Shown in pieces: positions 1-10,000 of a stretch of 64,000 nt of DNA. The stretch covers positions 11,239,684-11,303,683 of the forward strand of contig JAMKCF010000019.1 of the NCBI GenBank assembly GCA_023634235.1, in the 5' to 3' direction. Origin of the DNA: Pisaster brevispinus. Its lineage: Eukaryota > Echinodermata > Asteroidea > Forcipulatida > Asteriidae. Under the pieces are notes generated by a model. That model did no database searches. It had not been told where the DNA came from and saw only the letters and a program-made list of their open reading frames with translations. The stretch's first letter is position 1. The number at the start of each line of letters is the position of its first letter. The position numbers were made by a program, and so were the translations under genes.

Positions 1-168
1 AAGTAGTTGTCTTTATCCCCAATGCAAATACGAACAAGAAATATTAAAGTTAACATCACTATAGCCCAAATAATATTCTTTAACCCTGATGCAAATTTAA
101 CATCTATTAAATTGTTACGGTACCCGCTGCTGAAGTATAAGATTCGAATTGCCTCTTGCTACCGGGCA

Positions 169-302
169 GTTTCGGTGGTCTAGTGGTAACACATCTGCTC
201 TGGCCAAGGTCTAGGGTTCGAATCCCACCTGAGTAATATGCCTGTGGATTTTGTTCACAGGACTCATGCAGGACTTGGCTTTACACACATTGGTGTATGG
301 GA
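169..302 (+). repeat. tRNA-derived SINE
   Basis: It has a polymerase III A-box-like TGGTCTAGTGGTAACAC and a B box GGGTTCGAATCCC at 213-225. An unrelated tail follows (CTGTGGATTTTGTTCACAGG and on). A related tail recurs at about 9870-9940, so this is a dispersed SINE and not a tRNA gene. Confidence 0.6.
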
Positions 303-364
303 AAAAACAAACAATATTCTTTACCCCTGAGCCCTGATGCAAATTTAAAATTTGTCAAACATCA

Positions 365-883
365 TTATAATAAATAGTTTTTGACACTGTGTCTCTTCAC
401 TGTCCATTGATAAAATACAACCTGAAGATGCTGTGGATCTTTAACTGCAAGACTCTCTACCATGGGCAGCACACCGTATCGATGCCTCTCATCACTACCC
501 CCCGGTAGGGATGTGCTGAAAAACAACGCTGGTTGTTGGCTCTCATGCTTGTTGTAAACTTTTGAGTCTTTGTATGGCTCTTGCAGGACACTTACTGTGT
601 TGCGTACACAGTCAAAATGCAAGTTTGACACGATTCCATTTCAAATGATTCATAACTTTACGCAGTCACCCTAAACTGTGTACAAATAGACATGTCACAT
701 GATCAAAAAAGAATGGGAGGGGACCTTTTGCTTTTTGACTTGTTGCGCCTTTTGTGGGCTACCGTACTTGAGCGCGTGCGTAGAGTGGATCAGCCACGTG
801 CCTAATTGAAATGTGCCATATTCTTTGGAAACAAATGGTGCTGCAAGATCGATCACCTCTGTGAACGAGGTTGTGGGAGGCAC
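365..883 (-). other. Unrecognised coding-like segments in HHAT's upstream intron
   Basis: Two open frames on the - strand (883-695 and 631-365) look less random than their surroundings. The first reads TSFTEVIDLAAPFVSKEYGT after a CTCACAG acceptor. The second reads SLPGGSDERHRYGVLPMVES and then KDPQHLQVVFYQWTVKRHS. I recognise no family. They could be a transposon relic or exons of an unknown nested gene. Confidence 0.2.
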
Positions 884-962
884 TGTGAGTACTTATCACA
901 CAATGGTGTAGGGTAAAACCAAATCAAAGTGTACATTATGTTTATGGGGTTTTTTATTACAG

Positions 963-1079
963 GATTCTACTGATTATCAATGGAAGTATTTTACTGGTGC
1001 AATATCAACGCCTGCAGTAGTTGTTTCTTTCATAGCATATGTGGTCATAGGTCAACTGGTTGGGTTTGTTGCTCCAAAG
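963..1079 (+). CDS. HHAT: HHAT exon a (first visible)
   Basis: This 117-bp exon (39 codons, phase 0 at both ends) follows a TTTTTTATTACAG acceptor and ends at AAG|GTAAGC. It begins DSTDYQWKYF, which lines up with DPTDFEW of human HHAT, then enters a hydrophobic membrane segment. No start codon precedes it in frame, so earlier exon(s) must exist to the left. Confidence 0.88.
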
Positions 1080-4000
1080 GTAAGCGATAAACTCATGGCT
1101 TAAGACATACAGTAATACACTCCTTTCACTGATGCCACATGCCATCAATGTGTACCTATGGTATAACATTTGGGAGTCAATGTGAGACTTTTGAACGCTA
1201 GGTGGCAGCAGACTTATCAGGAAAATGCCATTGTTACGTCAGTCTGAGCATACTCACATTTTCAAGAACATTTTCCTGGTAAGTCTGCTGTCACCTAGAG
1301 TCCCCAACAGTTTTCCATTGCATGCCCTTGCACTGACTACACGCATGAATGTCGTGACTGTCTACCCATGTTCTGCCACTTTTGAAGTCATGTACATGCC
1401 CTTGCTCTGACGTCCTACGCAGCTACTTTCAAAATGTCAACTGTTTTAACATATGCCTATCACATTGCTTGCCAAATAATGGAAATAGTGCATAGTAAAA
1501 TTTGAGTTTAGAGCTTCATGGTTCCATTAACATTTGATCAGCCTCCTGCTAGTCTTCATTAGGAGACTAAATCGAAAACTAAAACATTTTTTTTTTGCCT
1601 TAAAAACTTTTGAAAAAGCTTTTAATTTTGTAGCAATTGATGGGAAGTATAAAGAGTACATAATTTTCTCCATTTTATTTTGAACCTTTGTGTATTTCAT
1701 GTGTGTGGTTGTATACAAAAAAACTTGACTGACTCGTGACTTGAGGCTGTGACTCAGACTCAACCTTTGTACACAAATGCAAAGGTCATATCCTCCACAT
1801 ATCCTCAGGAATGTTTTCACACTTGTTGTCATAATTCCCTCACAATGGCAAATCAGATCCTTGTATGACATTCCATACCAAATTCAGGTAGTTCTCAGAA
1901 ATACTGAAATGGCATTGAAAGTGAACACCGCCGAGGCGTAGCCCTGGGCCCAATTTCATTGAGCTGCTTAAGCACAAAAGTTGGTCAGCACAAAACATTT
2001 CTGCTTACTGGAATAAGGTAACCAGCCTAAATACCATTCCACCTGTACCCTCTGTGACTGGTCTCCTGCTATTGTTTGCTTAGCAGAAAGTTGTTCAGCA
2101 AACTTTTGTGCTTATGCTGCTCTATGAAATTAGGCCCTGTGATGTTATACCTTAACATTCTATCATGTCTATAGGTTGAGAAATACTTACCTTATAGGCC
2201 CTAATCTGTAGGTGTTACTTGAAAGTTCTTCTTTACATCTATTTGATGAGGAAATAAACCCAGTTTTGAGTTCAGGCTGGATTTGGCAAGGAGCGTCTCA
2301 TATCATGAAGTAGTCAGCCAATTATAAATATTCATCGTAAAATCGTATTTCTTTATCTCTCTTGACAGCTGAGAAAGTTATTCATGCTGTTGTACTCAAT
2401 CCTGATTGTTTACTTTGGATGCGGCAGCCATGTTTTAGCACTTCTACTAGTTCATGCAGTCATGGTGTATGTAGTCGCCCACACAAGGAAGCCAATCTTA
2501 GTCTGGATTGTTATTATACTTCAAATTAGTTCCTTCAATATACAAACTCTATTGGACTTCCAGGTAAGCTCACAGATTTTTAAGATACTTTCTCAAACAA
2601 GATTGTGTATTATTTTGATTTAAATCTGAAACTTTGAGCCAAGTGTAAAATTGCAGCTGGTTCAAACAGTATCCTTTAAAATAGTCACAAACAGTTTTCA
2701 TGTTTTGTGTGATCAACCGTATGCATAAAATAACAAACCTGTGAAAATTTAGTCTTAATTCGTTATGTAAACACATTGTCCTTAATTTTGGTTGGAGCAA
2801 CCAAATTCAGCTGTTGCGTTTGTTTAGGTTTTCAAATGCAATTTTGTCGAATATGACCTCATTTCAGAGAGAAATATTTTACAGAAAAAAGGTTGTAGTT
2901 TGACCTTCATAATCAGTAAGCTTTCAGACTAAAAATAAAAAATGATGTTTTTTATCCTTACCAATCCTGTATAATGTCTTTCAAGATACTTTATTTTCCC
3001 ATTGTCTGTTTGTAGAATCAGTATATCACTGGATTGTATCCAGGTCTGGTATGCATAACAACCTGCATTTTACGTCTGTTATGTTTCGGCCTGGAGATTT
3101 GTCGTAACACCAAGCCGGATAAACCTTCCCCACCAGGCTACAACTTCTTTGACATGTTGCTGTTCAATTTCTATTTCCCAGTGTTTCCTTATGGACCTAT
3201 CATTGGATATGACATTTTCTTAAGTCAGGTGAGTCAAGTGTTCAGGAATAGACCTTTATCATGCTGCCGCCATCTTGGTCATGTTCCCTGTATCCAGTAA
3301 CAGTATTGGATGCTAATATTCACTGTACAAAAAAGGTACCAGATTATTTTTCTTTCCAGCCTCGGTTTGGTTACATTGAGCTGAATAGGAGAAAATCAAG
3401 ATGGCCGCACCATGATAAAGGTCTATTAGGGGTGGAGGGGAGACAAAGGGAGGGGCAAGAGTGGGAGGTGCTGGGTAATGTAAAGGACCAAGCAACAGGA
3501 AGTATTACAGTGTCTTTGCTGAGCCTTCTAGTGCACTGCACTCATGTTCTAGTGTTGCCAGAGTGGGGTCATGTCCAGGTCATTGCATTGTGTGGCTGGA
3601 GGTCAAATGCAGTGCACTCAAGTTCTGGTGTTGTCAGAGTAGTGGTTCAGATGCCATTGGGCAAGAAACATAATCATTGTTGCTTTGTCCTTCAGATGGA
3701 ACATAAAGCATATTTCACAGGTAAGCAGGGATTTTTTCTTGTGTGCGTGCGTACTCCACATTACTGGTCATTTTTTGCTTACACAGCGAGTGCAGAAATT
3801 CTGTAAGCTGTAAGCGAAGAGTGGTGATCGCAAGGGCAGAATTCGGCAGTGAGCAAAGCCATGAAATTAGGCCCTAACTGTGATCTCATTTTCTTCCTCT
3901 AGATCAATAATGATATCAAGATGCTTTCATGGAAGGAGTTGAGATACATCTTGAAGGAGATGATGAGGTTTCTCTTCTGGGCATTCTTTTCAGAACTGTT

Positions 4001-7000
4001 TGTCCATTACTTGTACATTGGTGCACTGACCAACCACAAAGCAACGAGAGAGAGTCTAAGTGCCTTGGATATTAGTAAGTGTCTATTAGAACATCTCTGG
4101 CGTCTCAATACTTTCCCCGATTTAAAAAATGTTTTGTTTTATTTAACACCTGTTATGCACAATTTCACAAAACACTGTCTGTACAGTCCCCTTGAGATGA
4201 GTTGTCAATATTGCAACAGTGATTTGTATCAGGACATCACATTTTCTGCGATTAATTAAGATGTATACACATCATAAGGTTAATCTTGGTGGCATGTCAA
4301 GGTCGAGCGGTTAAGAGCACCATACTCAAACTCTGGTGTTTGTGATGAGTAGAGTGTGGGTTAGAGTCCTGTGTCATGGCACTTGTGTCCTTGAGCATGA
4401 TACTTTACCATGCTTGCTTTGTCCTTTGGATGGGACATTAAGCGGTGTACTAGGATTGGTAGTGCATGTAAAAGAACCCAGAACACTTATCACTTTTGGT
4501 TCACACAGCAAGCACCTTGTATACAGGTTTCCTCAGGCTTGCGAGCTACAGTGTTTAAGTTCATTCATGAGGCTTCCTTGGGTTCGTTATCAGAAATATA
4601 TAATAATAATAAAAGTTATCATAACAATCTTAGCTCTTCGTTAAAATCGAGCTTTGAGATGTTAAGATGATCTCCAATTAATAATCTGATAATCATCTCT
4701 GTTTTCCATTGCAGGCTTCATGGCACTGTATCATTTACTGTTCTTCCAGCTCAAGGTTTTGGTGTTATACAGTTTACCTCGTGTGATGGCATTATTCGAC
4801 CGCATTGAAGCCCCAATCAATCCCATCTGTATACTCAGCATGCACTTCTTTAAAGATATGTGGAAGTAAGTGAAATTGTCTTTGTTTGAATGTTTACAAT
4901 GTCTAGACCTTTTATGACTAGTTGTTACGCTTATTCTACGCATATATTCCTTTGCTCAACGGTGGTAATTTATAACTCTTCTGTATACAGTGAGGTTTGC
5001 GTAGGGTTAGGCTCTGGTCTATATTTATAAACAATCTGAGCTTGTGTGCATTTTCTGACAGCAGCAGATTTTACTAGGTCATACAACTGCCACCTTCATG
5101 TAGACACAAGTCGTTTCCAAATTGACAGGTACAGTTGTGGCTACGACTGTTGCTAAGGGTGTTGCTAAAGACGTCCTATACTTCAATGCATGATGGCACT
5201 GTGATGCAGCCATAGCCTTAGCCGTAGCCGCCAATTCGGACACAGCCTATACCTTTTTGAAGCTACTTAACCATGTCCCAGGAAATAAAACCCCATGATA
5301 TTCCTGGAGAATTCCTACCCCACTGCCACCCCATGATCATTTCACACTTGATGCCAATTTCCCATGTTTTGTTTTTTGTATTCACATGTTGCTATGCAGC
5401 TGTCTAATGATTTAGGATTCATGTTAAATGCTTGTACACTGTACATATGCATTTTAACACAGCTTTCTTTGGGTTCTGAAAGTGCAGCCATATTGGTTTG
5501 GTTTCTTCTTTATTAAAGTTCTGTTGTATTTTGCTTGTCTCTTTTAATCTTTGCTTTAACCTCATTATGTTTCTTATATACTTGGCTACCTTTTTGCACC
5601 AACACAGAAATAAATGTCATATTGAATTGAGTTGAATTGAAAGTTTCAAGGTGTGAACAAAATAGTTACAAGGAGCAATGAATGACCAGGAAGTGTTTCT
5701 GTTTCTTGTAGTTGTAACAATGCTATATTTTGTTTGTCTTTTTTTATCTATGCTTTAACCTTATCAGATTTCTTCTATATTTGTCTGCCTTTTTGCACCA
5801 ACAGGGTAATAAATGTTGTATTGAATTGAATTGAAAGTTCTTTGGTGTGAACAAATCATTGCTAGGAACTTGTAAATCAATGACCAACAAGTATTTCTTT
5901 TGTTGTACTTGTACCAATGACATATTTTGTATTTCTCTGTTTGTCTTTACTTTAACCTTATTGCATTTCTTCCATCCTTTTTGCACCAAAATGGAAGTAA
6001 ATGTCATTCTTAATTGAGAATTGAATTGACAATTCCTTGGTGTGAAAAAGAATTATGAGGAACTTGCAAATGAATGTTATATTTCTTTGTCTCTTTTTAT
6101 CTTTGCTTTATTCTTGTCTGTGATTTCTGCTTTACTTTTTGCAGCAACACGGATATAAATAAGTAACTGAATGTAGGAGGCCCATAGTGCAGTTTGATGG
6201 TTACAGTTGTTGACTTTACTAATTGTTTTGGATGTTTTGTTTCTACAGATACTTTGATAGAGGATTGAATGACATGCTAACAAAGTGAGTATTGTTTAAT
6301 ATATATGTGTAGACCATTGATTATCAGAGTAAGAATAATCTGTTTTTGTCAAACTTTTTACTAACTCAAATGACCTGCTTTGTATAAAGTTCAATGGTGA
6401 TTATGAGCTTCCATTTCCACTACAGAAGAAAAAGACTCTGCTAGCGTCGAAACATCACATCATTAAAACTGTTTTGAACATAACCGAGAGACTGACGTCA
6501 TGATCATAGCAGGCTTGTGGCTGTTCATGGAATTATGAACTCTAACCCAGTTAATGGATGCCGTAACATCACAATAATGACAGCGCCTTTTTGTGATGTG
6601 ACTGCCAGTTACGCGGCGTGCAGTAACTGGTTTAGAGGTCATAATTCCACGTACAGCGACAGGCCTGCTTTGTTCATGACAACAGTCCCCCTTCACCTTT
6701 TTAGTCACTACTGCCCAATACATTGTAAAATATTTTGAAGTACCTTCTTGGGAGTAGTTTAGTGCACTGACATCAATTTTGGTGATGTAAATAAAAATAT
6801 GCAGTTTTTATACAGTGCTTTATCACACCTGAGGGATGTCTGAACAACAGTTGTTTAATGCTGTGTTTGAATTGTGAGACCATTATAGCACCCAGTAAAG
6901 TTTTACAAGGTGATGCAGTGCAATCTGCAACAAACCATGCTAGAAACACCAGGGCAAACCCATACTCTTAACAATAATGAAGTGTACTGGATTCGTTTAC

Positions 7001-10000
7001 ATTTATTACACAACACTGGACCTGTGGCTTAATGTTCCATCCAAGGATAAAGAAATTATGGTCAATTTGGTTGCTCAAAGACTTCAGTGCCATGATCGGG
7101 AATCAAACCCAAACTGTGACACTATCCGATGCTTTAGTCCACTTGGCCATGACACTCGACAGTAACAGTGTGGGTACAGGTCCTGAGCACAGCACCTGCG
7201 TCCTGGAGCAAGGCACCTCGATATAATTGCTTCATCCTTTGTACATACATTAAACTATACATGCAGTCCTGCGTTTTTGTGGTATGGTTGTTCACCATTT
7301 TCTCTCATCCCTTTCAAGGTGTTTTATAGACTGGTTGATTCATCTCACATTCTTCATTTGTCTCCAAAACATCACCTGAGATCCTCTGGTTATTTGGCTC
7401 AATATACAAATGTATATCCAGTGTGCACACTCAAAAATGTAGCCCGCAAAACAGGCATCAATTCACAGAGCAACTGGTTCCCTCTCATTCTTCTTTGATC
7501 TTGTGACATGCCTAACTGCATGCAGGTTAAGGTGACCGTGTAAAAAACATGATTCCTTTGAAGTGGATTGCGTCAAAATACATACGCCCTACAATCGCAG
7601 TCTTTTTTGATGACCTATTCGCATTGTTCTTCAGTGCTTCCCTTCCAGGGGTTAGTGATGAAGGGTTCGATAAGGCGCGCTGCCCATGGTAGTGAGGCCG
7701 GTGCATTTTGCTTTGTGTGAGGGGTCAATACAGTCTAAACCCCCCCCCCAAAAAAAAAAAAGTAGTAACAATAGTATTAGATTTAGTTTTGTTGTGACTC
7801 AGACTAATAGAGTTTTAGTTAATACTTTGAAGAGAATGAAGAGAATTTCTCCATTAATAATGCACCTCATCATGTCTTGATATAACAGGTACATCTACTT
7901 CCCACTGGGTGGCTCCAGACATGGGATCCTGCGTCAGTCCTTTGCAGCTTTCATGTGTTTCTTCTTCATTGCCCACTGGCACGGTGGAACCAAATCTTAT
8001 TACTACTGGGCCCTACTGAACTGGGTCGGAGTTCAGCTTGAAGCAATTCTGCTAACCGTTAGCGCCAACTTCGGTCCTCTTCAGAGATTTCAGGTAATTT
8101 AACGCAAATAGAACCCTTCATTTGAATAGAATGATCGTTGTATCAGGTTTTGTTTGATATGCTTTTCATTCTAGACCCTTTTGATTGCCTTGTTTTTTAA
8201 GAGAAACAGTCTCAGACTTTGTGTTCCTCATATAATGGCAATTCTTTGTTGCCAACTCCGTTCATTTATTTAACACATCTTCTGTACGTTCATTGGGGTA
8301 TTTATTTCTATGTTTGCTTACTGCAGGTTTCCTTTGTAATTTTCTTGTATGTAATCAACTGTTTTATTTGAGTGTATATTTCTTTTCTTTTTTAATCTGT
8401 GTGTATAATTCTGTCAATAAATTATTGTTTTTATCTGAATGTATTTTTCCATTTTTAATGTGCCCATTGGAAACTGAATTTCTGTATTTTTATGATGCAG
8501 ACAATGAAACTTGTAATTCTATTTCTAGCTTATTCTAATTCTTACCTTTTTGCAGCAAGACCAAAATTGTTGTACACAAGAATGTCTCTTAAGATTGTTT
8601 GATCTACCCATCGGTAATGTTAGTTATTTTTAGACTCGGATGTGACAGAACTAGGGAGTTAAAAGCTTGATGTCAAAGGTCTTACAGTTACTTGACAATA
8701 ACTTTTGTTTCATTCAACAGAACGGTTTGTCTGGTGCCATGCTGAGGCGATTTCATATCGCGTGCGCTGTGCCTAACTACTTATTCCTAGCATCTGCTAA
8801 TTTAGTATTTGTTTTGGGTACCACAAAGACCTACTTTGTTGTGACTACAGTTTTTTTCGGAGGTAAGTCTGTGGAGGAACACAATCAGTATTTGCAGCAT
8901 GAAAGTACGTACCCTCTCTCTCTGTCTCTCATTTAACGACTTGCTATCCACTCTCACTGTCAAAATACATGCTCTTTACATTGCAGCTGGAGAGGGGGAG
9001 AGGGAGGGGGGGGGCCTTGAGTACCCCTAGCTCAGAACCCTCTACAGCCAATTTATTATGCCTTGTTTTTTACGCAATAATAAGGGCAACACTTTTCCTA
9101 CCTATGCTATCTCATTTAGATTGACCAATAAAGCAATGCCCAATGTGTGATGCCATTTGGCCATACATGTATGTCATGATATTAAATTGCCATCAGATAT
9201 TTTGTGCCACATGATACAGATAGTCTGCATCCACAGCACAATGCAGAGCATCAAGCTCATTGTCTATGTATACTTATTAACTTGCTTTTTAAATGCTTAT
9301 TAACCAAACCAATTGCATTTAACCTTTGTGGTTTTCTTTATACATATAGGCACCATTGTTCTTATATTCTTTTTTCTAGAAACATCTGAAAACTTTTCCT
9401 ATTGAATGGTTGATTGCTAAGGACCAATGCCTTTCCCATTATTTGTGCCTTTATTTACTTGCTTTTCTGAGTGTTCTGTTTCTTGTAAAGCTCTGTGGTA
9501 CCCAGTGTAAGAGCACTTTATAAATACCTGTTATTATTAATATTACTATTGCATTGCATAATTTATCTATGACATTATCTTTTATTGCTTGCATTGTCTT
9601 GCCATTTCATGTCTTTTAATTTTGAATCATACTGCTATATTTTAACTGTTAAAATAAGATTTTAACTATTTTTATGTGTTGTCATTGTTCATTCTAATTT
9701 CCCCAATGAGCAGTTGTCAAAAACTGTTAATGATAATGGTGTGAACATTCATATTTAGTTGTTGTAAAAATTGCATTGGGATTAAAAAATATGGTTTTAG
9801 TTTGACATTACACCAATGGCAATGTGTGATAACTGCTGTGTACTCTCACCCAGTGGGATTCAAACACTAACCGAGTAGCTTGTGGATTTGTTCGACTGGA
9901 CTCACACAGCACTGAGTATGTAGGGCTTATCACAAATTTCGGAAAACTAGAATAATATTGATATTGTAATTAAATGGCTTGGTAGCCACTACATAATGGG

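Noticed and set aside
790..883. A possible HHAT exon on + ending at a GTGAGT donor at 884
   Set aside because: The frame gives NGAARSITSVNEVVGGT, which does not resemble the HHAT N-terminus expected before DSTDYQW, and it has an upstream stop.
5525..6165. Possible LINE 3' ends because of repeated AATAAATG tails
   Set aside because: The four units are in tandem and share upstream sequence. A local tandem array explains them better than four insertions.
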